Shown: piece after piece, positions 16,771 to 24,786 of the stretch
How positions within the stretch are numbered: the first letter of the stretch is position 1
Layout of the letters: each line of letters opens with the position of its first letter
Source: CAZMRF01 sp964568735
GTDB lineage: Bacteria; Acidobacteriota; Polarisedimenticolia; JACPZX01
Assembly (NCBI GenBank): GCA_964568735.1
Contig: CAZMRF010000047.1
Location: 1-39,126 of the forward strand
Length of the DNA: 39,126 nucleotides
Reading direction: 5' to 3'
Translations under genes and position numbers: made by a program
The notes under the pieces: model-generated
Database searches by the model: none
Told to the model about the DNA's origin: nothing
What the model saw: the letters and a program-made list of their open reading frames with translations, nothing else

Positions 16771-18159
16771 ATGACCGCAAGACGCCCCCTCGGCCTGATC
16801 CGGGCCCTGGTCCTTCTGATGGCCGGCTTACCCTGGTGGGGCGCGGCGCGAGCGGTGACGGACGAGGAGATTTTCCGCGACTTCCGCTTCAACCTCGACA
16901 ACCCCGGCGCAAGGTCTCTCGGGCTGGGCAGGGCCTTCATCGCCCTGGCAGATGACGCGACCGCTTCCGTGGCCAATCCGGGCGGATTGACGCAGCTCGT
17001 CCGCCCCGAGTTCTCGATCGAGTTGAGGTACTCCGACGTCGATGACTCCCTGACACAGGACGATCCTGGTCCGCTCGTCGTGGAGGCACGCACCGAACCG
17101 GACGACCTCCTCTCTCCCTCCTTCCTTTCATACGTCTATCCATGGAAGCGCGCGGCTGTCGGCCTGTCGCGGATGGAGCTGAACCGCGCCAGCAACGTCA
17201 CCTTCGATCAGGTCGGAGCGGTGGGCTCGATGGGGTCGAGAACCGCGAATGCAGAGGGGCAGATCGACACGGATCTCTCCGTCTGGAACCTGACCGGGGC
17301 CCTCCGGCTCGGTGATCGGCTGGCCATTGGGGCTACGATGGCTTTCGGCTCCCTCGAGATTCGGTCCCAGGTCTTCAACACCCTCACAGACACTGCCGGG
17401 GTGATCATCCCTCCGGGATCCACCATCGCTTCCGAGCTGTTCACGACACGGATCGACGACCAGGACACGGATATCACCTTCAACGCAGGTATCCACTGGC
17501 AGCCGGTGGATTCGCTCTCCTTCGGTGCGGTCTACCGGGGAGGCTTCGAATTCGTCGTGGACGAATCACTGCAGGACGAGCAGGGCCTCGTCCCCTTCAG
17601 CACCTTCTTCCTGGGATTCCCTCTCACGATCTCCAACGCGCTTGGGAGCAGCGTCCTGGAGACCAACTTCAACACACCGGCCAGCTACGGAGCGGGCGTG
17701 GCGTGGAGGCCCGGGAGCCGACTGACCCTGACCGCCGATTGGGTGCACGTGAACTACGAGGACCTCTTGGACGGGTTCCAGGGCGGGCTGAACGTGCTGA
17801 CGCTGGGAGATTTCGAAGCTCGGTTCGTCGCCGAGTCAGCCGACAACTACCACCTGGGCGCCGAGTACCTCCTGATGGCGGCGCGCCGCACGCCGATTGC
17901 CCTGCGTGCCGGGTACTTCACGGATCGCCCGGGAACCATCTTCGCCGACTTCGACAAGACACGCCTGCCCAACGGGGTCGTTCTCCCCCGGGGGCAGTCC
18001 TCCCTCTCCACCAACGACACCTTCCCCGAGCCGGATAGGGAACAGAACTTCACACTCGGTGCGGGCATCGCCCTGGAGGGTCGCTTCCAGATCGACGCCG
18101 CAGCGGCACTGGGCACCGAGAAGACCACTCTCGTGGTGTCCGTGATCGTCGGATTCTGA
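16771..18159 (+). CDS. FadL/OmpP1-like outer-membrane beta-barrel protein
   Basis: 462 residues with a signal peptide (IRALVLLMAGLPWWGAARA). The mature N-terminus has the hallmark NPGARSLGLGRAFIALADDA followed by TASVANPGGL, the FadL/OmpP1 signature also seen in PorV-like proteins. The rest alternates polar and hydrophobic residues as in a barrel, with long extracellular-loop-like stretches. The chain ends in Phe (VVSVIVGF), the usual BAM recognition end. Family members take up hydrophobic compounds or help secretion. Its divergence from a TPR-receptor/kinase pair suggests that the envelope component and the signalling proteins serve one process (inference). The 54 bp after its stop, before the convergent aminotransferase, hold no recognisable terminator. 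Confidence 0.88.
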   Translation: MTARRPLGLIRALVLLMAGLPWWGAARAVTDEEIFRDFRFNLDNPGARSLGLGRAFIALADDATASVANPGGLTQLVRPEFSIELRYSDVDDSLTQDDPGPLVVEARTEPDDLLSPSFLSYVYPWKRAAVGLSRMELNRASNVTFDQVGAVGSMGSRTANAEGQIDTDLSVWNLTGALRLGDRLAIGATMAFGSLEIRSQVFNTLTDTAGVIIPPGSTIASELFTTRIDDQDTDITFNAGIHWQPVDSLSFGAVYRGGFEFVVDESLQDEQGLVPFSTFFLGFPLTISNALGSSVLETNFNTPASYGAGVAWRPGSRLTLTADWVHVNYEDLLDGFQGGLNVLTLGDFEARFVAESADNYHLGAEYLLMAARRTPIALRAGYFTDRPGTIFADFDKTRLPNGVVLPRGQSSLSTNDTFPEPDREQNFTLGAGIALEGRFQIDAAAALGTEKTTLVVSVIVGF

Positions 18160-18213
18160 AGATGCACTGAAGGCCTTCGACCGGCAGCTCGCGGCCCGAA
18201 CTGACGCAGAGGG

Positions 18214-19329
18214 TCAGCGAGCCGAGGCGAGAAAGCTCTCAAGCGCGGCCAGCCCCTTCGGGAGGTCGGCGCGGCCCAGACCCACCCTCAGGTGGCTGTC
18301 GCCGAAGTCGAAGAGGGACGAGGGGACGAGGAGAACCCCCTTCTCCCTCCGGGCCCGATGGGAGAACTCATCGGCGGATCCCTCCTTCAGCCGGACGAAC
18401 GCCACGGGGCCGGCCTGGGGCTCCCGCCAGCCGAAGTGATCCTCGTGCCGCCTCATGAACTCCGCCGTTCTGGCGAGGTTCTCGGCGATGACCCGGCGGC
18501 TCCGATCGAAGAGTTTGCCGGCGACCTTCACGGCGCACCGGGCCAGAAGCTCCCCGGCGGCATTGCTGCAGATGGACGTGTAGTCCTTCGTCCCGATCAG
18601 CGCGTCACGGAGCGCGCGGTCCCGCGTGACGAGCCAGCCGATTCGCAGTCCCGGAAGGCCGAAGGACTTGGAGAGCCCCCAGAGGGAGACGGCGTCGTCG
18701 AGCAGGTCGGAGGCTGAGGGCAGGCGGGCGGCGTCGGAGCGCTCCACGCCCCGGTACATCTCGTCGGAGAAGACGCGAATCCCACGGCTGGAAGCCATGC
18801 CGAGGATCTCCCGCCATGTTGCATCGTCGGCATGAAGACCCGTTGGATTGTGCGGGAAGTTCACGACCAGGAGCTTCGTCTCCGGCGTGAGGAGCGCCTC
18901 GAGCCGATCCAGGTCCAGCAGCCAGCCGTCCTGGGTCTCGACGATGTCCCACGTGCGGACGTCGCAGCCCTTGTGGATCGCGAGCTGCTTCAGGGACTGG
19001 TAGCAGGGCGCCTGCACGACTACCCGGTCACCTGCCTCGAGGATCGTCTCCATGAGAATGAAGATCGCCTCTTCGGGCGCGTTGGTGACGACCACGTCGG
19101 CGGGCTCCACCACCTCGTACATTTCCGCGAGCGCCTCGCGCAGGGCAGGGTGCCCCTGCGACTCGGTGTAGCCCAGGTGCAGCGAGGCGAGATCGGAGAA
19201 CGGCGTTCCCGACATCTCGAGGAGCGCCCCCACGGAGAGGCTCTCGCAGTCGGAGGCCGAGAGGTTGTGCGGCGTGGTGAACTCGTGGAGCCCGTAAAAG
19301 CGCTCGATCCTGAACGGCGCGATGGCCAT
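18214..19329 (-). CDS. Class I/II PLP-dependent aminotransferase
   Basis: 371 residues from ATG 19329; a second ATG sits directly in front at 19332, but GGAGGG is better spaced to the inner one. Fold-type I hallmarks are clear: the substrate-loop region NLSASDCESL, VVNFPHNPTG (Asn that contacts PLP O3'), FSDEMYRG (Asp to the pyridine N, Tyr), and LSKSFGLPGLRIGW with the Schiff-base Lys. RVGLGR near the C-terminus carries the carboxylate-binding Arg. The substrate is not determinable. It resembles the small aminotransferases of about 370 residues that act on aromatic or alanine-type substrates rather than the longer aspartate enzymes. It is convergent with the outer-membrane protein and divergent from the tyrosinase gene; the 229-bp divergent gap has no convincing promoter. 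Confidence 0.92.
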   Translation of the reverse strand: MAIAPFRIERFYGLHEFTTPHNLSASDCESLSVGALLEMSGTPFSDLASLHLGYTESQGHPALREALAEMYEVVEPADVVVTNAPEEAIFILMETILEAGDRVVVQAPCYQSLKQLAIHKGCDVRTWDIVETQDGWLLDLDRLEALLTPETKLLVVNFPHNPTGLHADDATWREILGMASSRGIRVFSDEMYRGVERSDAARLPSASDLLDDAVSLWGLSKSFGLPGLRIGWLVTRDRALRDALIGTKDYTSICSNAAGELLARCAVKVAGKLFDRSRRVIAENLARTAEFMRRHEDHFGWREPQAGPVAFVRLKEGSADEFSHRARREKGVLLVPSSLFDFGDSHLRVGLGRADLPKGLAALESFLASAR

Positions 19330-19558
19330 CATCTCCCTCCGGCGTCCTTTGCCTCCTCGTCGCTGAAGCGTAGCATCGTGCTCCGACGGACCGGACGACG
19401 TGGTCTCGAAACGACGCTCGACCGCGGGCAAATCGGAACACCCTTGGAATAACATGGATGGCTTCCGCCGGCCAAGGCAGGAGTAGGATAGCCGCCAGCC
19501 ACACCGCTCCCGTCCAACTCCGCACACGCCGCAGGGCGCGTCCTTGAGAGGTGAAGCG

Positions 19559-22500
19559 ATGAGAATCCGCACGCTCGGCCTGACACTCCTGTTTGCGCTC
19601 GTCCCGTCCACCTCCTTCGCGCTGACCCTCGATCAGGTCGAGGTCCCGCCGGGCGCCATTGAATGCCTCTTCGACCGAAACTGCTCTCCAGTGGCCACGG
19701 AGACCACCTCCGACATCGTCCTCCCCGGCGGCGTCGGCGCAGGTCTCATGCGGACCCGCTCCTTCACGGGCACCAAAGGCTCCCGGCTCGAGGGGCTCCA
19801 CGGCTATCAATACGTCATCGATCTTACGGGTATGGGCGGAAACGCCTGTATCTCCTCCTATGACCTCGCCTTCGACCGGCCGACCCCCGTCGATTACGAC
19901 GGGAACGGGAACCTCGATCACCTCTACGTCGCTCAGGACGCCACGCGCGGAGGGGTCATGCCTGACGCGGCGCAGATCGCGGGAAAGACGATCACGCTGC
20001 TCTTCTACGGCGGCCTCTGTGGCGGGGAGACATCGGCGACGATCGGGTTGACCTCGCCGATACGCGCCGGGAGCGTTCGAGCGCTCCTCACCGAGACGAT
20101 CTCTGCGGCTCTGGTGGACATCGACATCTACGGCCCCATCATCGATCCGTGCCTCCAGCGCCCGGATCTCAACAGCGACTTCTCGGCCGCGCAGCGCGAT
20201 GTCCTCGACGACCTGGTTCTCGACTACGTCGACGTCCCGGTCATCAACGATCACTTCACCCCCGGTATCCACTCCACGACCATGCTGCTTCCGTGGCACC
20301 GGGACTACGTCGGCGGCCTCGAGGACTTCCTCGTCCTGGAGGGGCACCCGGAGTTCGTTCCCTTCCCCGCGTGGGACGCCGCCAATCCGATCCCGGCCGA
20401 GTTCCAGGACGTCGATGCCGATTGCCCGCTCTCCGTCGGCCCCGGGTCGTGCGGGGCCCTGCTGGACACGGATCCGATGATCTCCCGTCCCGCTCACCTC
20501 GAGAGGCCGGACCTGTGCGACTACGCGACCCGCGACGAGCTGACCTCCGGGGGAGTCGATGTGAGCCGGCCCGGGCTGAACAACTACCACGGGTCCGTCC
20601 ACGTCAATGTCAGCGGGGCGATGGGCGCCTTCCGCTCGCCAGCAGCGAACATCTTCTGGGGGCACCACTCGAACATCGACAACATCTGGCTCGAGTGGGA
20701 GTGCGACTGCGGCCCGGTCCGCATCCCGCCTTACTTCATCGATCTGCTCCCCTTCGACCTCCTGACACCCTGCCGGCTGAAGCCGTGCTGGTCGGCGTGG
20801 TGGAGGATGGAGGACCCCCTGCTCTTCGACCCCCACATGTTCAGGCCAATCGTGCTCAAGGACTCACGGGGGGAGGACAATGCCGGTATACCCGAGGGCA
20901 ATCCCATGTCCGTCGTTGGGATGGTGGGGAGCGCTCTCGCATTCGACGGCGTCGACGACGCCCTGCGCGTCCCGCATCACCCGGAGCTGGAGGTCGGATC
21001 GGACGACTTCGCGATCGACGCGTGGATCCTGACCTCGTCCCGGGGGATGCAGCCGATCCTACAGAAGCGGGATCCGGCGGGGCCGGGCTTCGCCCTCTTC
21101 CTGGACCTTGGCTTCCTGTCGTTCGAGATGAGCGACGGCGCTGGAAGCCTCAAGACCGGGGCCGGCTCACCGCCGGTCGCTGACGGCCAGTGGCACCACG
21201 TGGCGGTCTCCGTCGATCGAGACGATCCGCTGGGCGGCCGGCTCTACATCGACGGGAAGATCGCCCACACGTTCGACCCGACGGGCATCCAGGGGATGAT
21301 CCAGTCGCAGGCGGATCTCCTCATCGGGCGCGGCGCCGCGATGGCGCCTGGAGGCCCCCCTTCGCGCTTCATGGGCTCCCTCGACGAGGTGGACCTCTTC
21401 CGGAGGGCGCTCAAGCCGGCGGAGGTGAGGGGGATTCACGGCGCCGGGGGGGCGGGGAAGTACGGATCCATTCAGGGGGTCCCGCCCGTCGTCGTGCGGC
21501 AGCTCTGCTCATCGCAGGCTTCGGGAGAGCCGGGGACGCGGGTCACGGTGCCGATTGTCCTCGACGACGGCGGGGACGTGGCCGGCTTCCAGCTCGATGT
21601 CGGCTTCAACCCCAGCGCCTTGAGTCCCACCGGGGTGCGGCTCGGCTCGGACACGACCGCCGCGGCGGGATGGCGGGTCGATCGCGCGTTGATCGGCGCG
21701 GGTGTCGTGCGGGTGATGGGCAGCAGCAACCCGCCGGCGGGACTCGCGGCGGGCCCGCGTGAGGTGGCGCTCCTCGATTTCGCCATCCTCACGAACGCTC
21801 CCTTCGGGATCAGCCCGCTGACCCTCGACAACTGCGTACTCGGAGACCACGAAGGCGAGCCGATCCTCTGCCGGCTCTGCGCGCAGCCGGGGGGCGTTGC
21901 GGTCCGCAGCGTCGCCGCCTTCAGCTTCGACCCGATCGCGAGCCCCGTGGGGGTGGACGCGTGGGACCCGCTCTCCCTCATGGTCGGCGTGGAGGCCCTG
22001 AGCGCCTCCGGCCTCAGGGCGACGGGATACAACGGGGTCGCCGACATGGATGTCATCGAGCCCACGTTCTGCGCAGGCACGCTCGTGCCTTCGATGCTTG
22101 GCTTCACGGCGGGCCTCGGCGGCCCGGACACCTTCGAGGTCGCCTGCTGCCTCGATCACCTCCTGCCGGGAACGGACACGACGGTTCGGATCGAGGCGTC
22201 GGATGCGACCAACGGAGCTTCGGGGCAGAGTGACGCATTCCTTGGCGTGGCGAAGGGAGACCTCGACGCGAGTGGAATCGTGACCGTCCTCGACGTGACG
22301 CGAACCGCTCTGCTGGCCCTTGCCCAGGCGGTCCCGCCGACGCCGCCGGCCACCTTCCAGGCCTGGGCAGCAGAAATGAACGACGAGCACTGCCTCGTCG
22401 ACGGCAGCGTCAACGTCCTGGACGTCATACGCGTGCGGAACAAGGCGCTCGGCATGCACCCGCTGTGTGATTGCGACGGCCCCTTCTCCGGACACCAGGG

Positions 22501-22849
22501 ACCGGTAGCGGGACCCAGGGGGTTGATGACCGTGGCCCTCGTCGACGACATCCAGGGAGGACGTCTCGTTGTGGTGGATGGGGCCGCAGGCCTGAGCGGA
22601 GTTCAGATCGAGCTGAGAGTCCCCAGGAGGAACCTGAGAGTTCAGCCGGGCGATCTCATCGCGAGCTCCGGCTGGGAGATCGCGAAGAGCCTGCGGAGCG
22701 GCGGCCGGCTCACTATCGTGGCCTACGCGGGGAGCGGTGAGGGCGTCAGCGGGAGCGGTGCTCTCCTGAAGCTCAAAGGAGGCGGCAAAGTCTCGTTGAC
22801 TTCCGTCACGGCCGCGGACGCCATGGGAAGGAAGATCCCGGTCGACTGA
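19559..22849 (+). CDS. Secreted multidomain tyrosinase - LamG - cohesin - dockerin protein
   Basis: 1096 residues from ATG 19559 (RBS GAGAGGTG). Signal peptide MRIRTLGLTLLFALVPSTSFA. Residues ~30-190 form an uncharacterised beta-rich N-terminal domain. Residues ~195-385 are a tyrosinase-type dicopper domain: CuA GIHSTTMLLPWHRDY shows the classic His-x8-His spacing, and CuB has YHGSVH (His-x3-His) plus FWGHHSNIDNIWLEWE. Residues ~410-630 are a LamG/concanavalin-like fold (ALAFDGVDDALRVP and DGQWHHVAVSVDR). Residues ~640-785 are cohesin-like (VTVPIVLDDGGDVAGFQLDV). Residues ~900-967 are a type I dockerin-like pair of Ca2+ loops (GDLDASGIVTVLDVT and VDGSVNVLDVIRVRNKALG). A second, shorter cohesin-like piece ends the chain. 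It probably oxidises phenolic groups, or is a copper-binding relative, in a surface assembly. Carrying cohesin and dockerin in one chain allows self-assembly (inference). Confidence 0.87.
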   Translation: MRIRTLGLTLLFALVPSTSFALTLDQVEVPPGAIECLFDRNCSPVATETTSDIVLPGGVGAGLMRTRSFTGTKGSRLEGLHGYQYVIDLTGMGGNACISSYDLAFDRPTPVDYDGNGNLDHLYVAQDATRGGVMPDAAQIAGKTITLLFYGGLCGGETSATIGLTSPIRAGSVRALLTETISAALVDIDIYGPIIDPCLQRPDLNSDFSAAQRDVLDDLVLDYVDVPVINDHFTPGIHSTTMLLPWHRDYVGGLEDFLVLEGHPEFVPFPAWDAANPIPAEFQDVDADCPLSVGPGSCGALLDTDPMISRPAHLERPDLCDYATRDELTSGGVDVSRPGLNNYHGSVHVNVSGAMGAFRSPAANIFWGHHSNIDNIWLEWECDCGPVRIPPYFIDLLPFDLLTPCRLKPCWSAWWRMEDPLLFDPHMFRPIVLKDSRGEDNAGIPEGNPMSVVGMVGSALAFDGVDDALRVPHHPELEVGSDDFAIDAWILTSSRGMQPILQKRDPAGPGFALFLDLGFLSFEMSDGAGSLKTGAGSPPVADGQWHHVAVSVDRDDPLGGRLYIDGKIAHTFDPTGIQGMIQSQADLLIGRGAAMAPGGPPSRFMGSLDEVDLFRRALKPAEVRGIHGAGGAGKYGSIQGVPPVVVRQLCSSQASGEPGTRVTVPIVLDDGGDVAGFQLDVGFNPSALSPTGVRLGSDTTAAAGWRVDRALIGAGVVRVMGSSNPPAGLAAGPREVALLDFAILTNAPFGISPLTLDNCVLGDHEGEPILCRLCAQPGGVAVRSVAAFSFDPIASPVGVDAWDPLSLMVGVEALSASGLRATGYNGVADMDVIEPTFCAGTLVPSMLGFTAGLGGPDTFEVACCLDHLLPGTDTTVRIEASDATNGASGQSDAFLGVAKGDLDASGIVTVLDVTRTALLALAQAVPPTPPATFQAWAAEMNDEHCLVDGSVNVLDVIRVRNKALGMHPLCDCDGPFSGHQGPVAGPRGLMTVALVDDIQGGRLVVVDGAAGLSGVQIELRVPRRNLRVQPGDLIASSGWEIAKSLRSGGRLTIVAYAGSGEGVSGSGALLKLKGGGKVSLTSVTAADAMGRKIPVD

Positions 22850-22961
22850 AGCTGCAGCTCGTGCCCCCGCGTGTCTGTGTTCGGGCGGCCACGCGGGGGA
22901 GGCTTGACCGCAGATCGGCACATGCTGAGGGGGGCGAGGGCGCAGCAACGTGAAGTTACCC

Positions 22962-22990
22962 TTGATCTATTCATATGACCCTTGTATGAT
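22962..22990 (+). promoter_or_regulatory. Sigma-70-like promoter of hicBA
   Basis: TTGATC (22962-22967) and TATGAT (22985-22990) are separated by 17 bp. The hicB ATG is at 22999, eight bases after the -10 box, so transcription should begin at or next to the start codon and the mRNA would be leaderless. No Shine-Dalgarno is visible. TCATATGA at 22971-22978 is a perfect palindrome between the boxes and a candidate antitoxin operator. Confidence 0.65.
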
Positions 22991-22998
22991 CCTCGGTC

Positions 22999-23529
22999 AT
23001 GCCCGTCCACGAAGAGGTCTTGCGCGCGGCCCTGCGCATCTGCAGGGAGCGAGGAGGCTGGCGGTTCCGGCCCGTCGAGATCGTGGGCGCCCTTCCGCAC
23101 CTCCATGCCGCGACGGTCCGGACGCATGTCGTCAGCCGTTGCTGCGTCAACGCGCCGGCGAACCACCCGCACAGGTGGCCCTACTTCGAGCGGGTTTCCC
23201 GCGGGACATACGAAATCCGACGCCCCTACAGGCGCCTCCCCGGCGTCGCCCGGAGTGCCGTCGCCGAGCGCCCTGCTGTCTACGGCGCTGCGCGAGCCTC
23301 AGCCGGGAGCGACACGATCCACGCCGTGGTTGCCCGTAGTGGAGACTGGTATGTAGCGGAGTGCGTCGAAGTCGCCGTGGTCACGCAGGGACGCACGCTC
23401 GACGACGTGGTCTCGAACCTCCAGGAAGCCGTGCAGCTCCATCTGGAGGGTGAGGATGCCGCGGCGTTCGGGCTGACATCTCCGCAGCGGATCGCAGTCC
23501 TTTACGAAGTCCCTCCACCCCGGCGGTGA
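22999..23529 (+). CDS. hicB: HicB-type antitoxin with extra N-terminal winged-helix-like domain
   Basis: 176 residues. The C-terminal ~70 residues are HicB-like (IHAVVARSGDWYVAECVEV followed by QGRTLDDVVSNLQEAVQLHL), the degraded RNase-H fold that neutralises HicA. The first ~80 residues are a separate module: an amphipathic helix, FRPVEIVGAL, TVRTHVVSRCCVNAP and WPYFERVSRGTYEI. This resembles the DUF7669-type helical/winged domain seen near restriction and TA genes and probably binds DNA. Ordinary HicB proteins put a ribbon- or helix-turn-helix at the C-terminus, so an N-terminal fusion is unusual. The stop overlaps the start of hicA (TGATG). The start is chosen from the leaderless promoter spacing. 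Confidence 0.82.
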   Translation: MPVHEEVLRAALRICRERGGWRFRPVEIVGALPHLHAATVRTHVVSRCCVNAPANHPHRWPYFERVSRGTYEIRRPYRRLPGVARSAVAERPAVYGAARASAGSDTIHAVVARSGDWYVAECVEVAVVTQGRTLDDVVSNLQEAVQLHLEGEDAAAFGLTSPQRIAVLYEVPPPRR

Positions 23530-23774
23530 TGTCGCCCAGGCTCAGGCGCCTCTCATCGCGCGAAGTCCTGCGAGCGCTCGGCACCTTCGGCTTCGAGGTG
23601 GTATCCGTCCGGGGAAGCCACGCGAAGCTCCGCCGGATCGCTTCAGACGGCGGCGCGCAGATTCTCACGATCCCGATCCACAAGGAGCTGGCCCCCGGAA
23701 CGCTGAGGGCCGTCTTCCGCCAGGCCGTCCGATTCGTCCCCGAGGATGAGCTGAGGCGGCTCTTCTTCGCGTGA
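23529..23774 (+). CDS. hicA: HicA-type mRNA interferase toxin
   Basis: 81 residues, normal for HicA/YcfA. It has a double-stranded-RNA-binding-like fold with the characteristic GSHAKLRR motif (catalytic His at about residue 31), preceded by LSSREVLRALGTFGFEVVSVRG and followed by ILTIPIHKELAPGTLRAVFRQA. The family cleaves mRNA during stress. The ATG at 23529 overlaps the hicB stop by one base; a GTG at 23526 is an alternative in the same frame. The gene order is antitoxin first. Confidence 0.92.
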   Translation: MSPRLRRLSSREVLRALGTFGFEVVSVRGSHAKLRRIASDGGAQILTIPIHKELAPGTLRAVFRQAVRFVPEDELRRLFFA

Positions 23775-23804
23775 GAACCCGGTGGGGGCGATCGCGCATG
23801 CCTG

Positions 23805-23841
23805 TGGAGCCGGCGGTCGAGATCGAACCGACGGCCTGCTC
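23805..23841 (-). repeat. tRNA-Thr 3'-end fragment (shortest copy)
   Basis: On the minus strand: AGCAGGCC, T-arm GTCGG-TTCGATC-TCGAC and acceptor CGCCGGCTCCA. The homology to the other copies ends before the anticodon loop. It lies 31 bases after the hicA stop. The remaining 23842-24045 contains no gene I can support. Confidence 0.65.
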
Positions 23842-24045
23842 ATCCGTCCGCATCCCTTCCACAGTCCTCGGCCGGATCGCGCATTGGGCGCCAACTCCAT
23901 CTCTGGAGATCTCCAGACGCGCGGGGCGGCTCGCTGCGCTTCAAGCAGGGGAGGGGCGTTGCGGCGCCTGCCCCTGGAACCTAGCTTCATGCCGGCATGG
24001 CGGGGGCGGCTGGGCCGGGCTCGATTCACGGAATCAAGGTGAATC

Positions 24046-24609
24046 ATGATGAAGCGTCTGATGATCCCCCTCATGACCCTCGCCCTGTTGCAGATGTCAC
24101 CGTCGCCGGCATCGGAGAAGGCAGACACCGAGCCGAAGCCCGACGAACGCCCTGCCATGGTCTACGGGAGCATCGCCGGCGTCGCCGGGATGAAGCACGT
24201 CTATATCCAGAAGCTCGGAAAGGTCTATGTAGGGAGGATCAATCGCCCCGATACAGAGATCCTCGGGGGCGGCGCCTTCTACTTCGACGACGTGCCTCCG
24301 GGTGACTACTACCTCGCCGGCTTCAGCCGCAACGGCGAGCTCTTCTGGTTCAGGTACACCAAGGAGACCGTGAAGGAGGTCCTCTTCCCTGTCGAGCCGG
24401 GCGGCCTTCACTTCATGGGCTCCTACCAGGTGAAGGACGTCTCGAAGAAGGGGCTCCTTTCGGGGCGCGGCAACTTCGACATCGAGGTCGTGGACTCACC
24501 GGCCGAGACGGAGATCCTGAAGCTCGTCGCGCCCGAGGTGAAGGGGACGGAGTGGGCCTCCCGGGTCGAGGCTCGGCTGCAGAAGGTCTCGGCGGCGAGC
24601 ACGGAGTAG
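24046..24609 (+). CDS. Small exported protein, carboxypeptidase-regulatory-like, unknown function
   Basis: 187 residues with a signal peptide (MMKRLMIPLMTLALLQMSPSPAS). The mature part has a beta-rich segment with FDDVPPGDYYLAGF, a pattern common in transthyretin/carboxypeptidase-regulatory-like folds (the 'LPPGxYxL' strand), then EVLFPVEPGGLHFMGSY and a charged helical tail. AAGGTGAATC upstream is a weak RBS; ATG 24049 is an equally possible start. It stands alone between hicA and the kinase gene. The role is unknown and may be structural or in substrate binding in the periplasm. Confidence 0.75.
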   Translation: MMKRLMIPLMTLALLQMSPSPASEKADTEPKPDERPAMVYGSIAGVAGMKHVYIQKLGKVYVGRINRPDTEILGGGAFYFDDVPPGDYYLAGFSRNGELFWFRYTKETVKEVLFPVEPGGLHFMGSYQVKDVSKKGLLSGRGNFDIEVVDSPAETEILKLVAPEVKGTEWASRVEARLQKVSAASTE

Positions 24610-24786
24610 GGGCGGGATCCGGGGGGCGCTGCCTCACAAGCTGCGCGAGACTTCCCCTGCCAGTCAGCGCCCTGTCTCATCCCGACACCTCGCCATCCCG
24701 CAGGGCGCCTCCGCGCGGAGGCGATCCTGGGGCTGTGGAATTGTCTCGCCGCCTGCGGCACTCTCTCGGCCACCGGGGGCCGCCGC

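Noticed and set aside
19028..20836. 602-codon minus-strand frame
   Set aside because: It crosses the divergent gap and runs antisense to the tyrosinase gene and out of frame with the aminotransferase; no recognisable domain.
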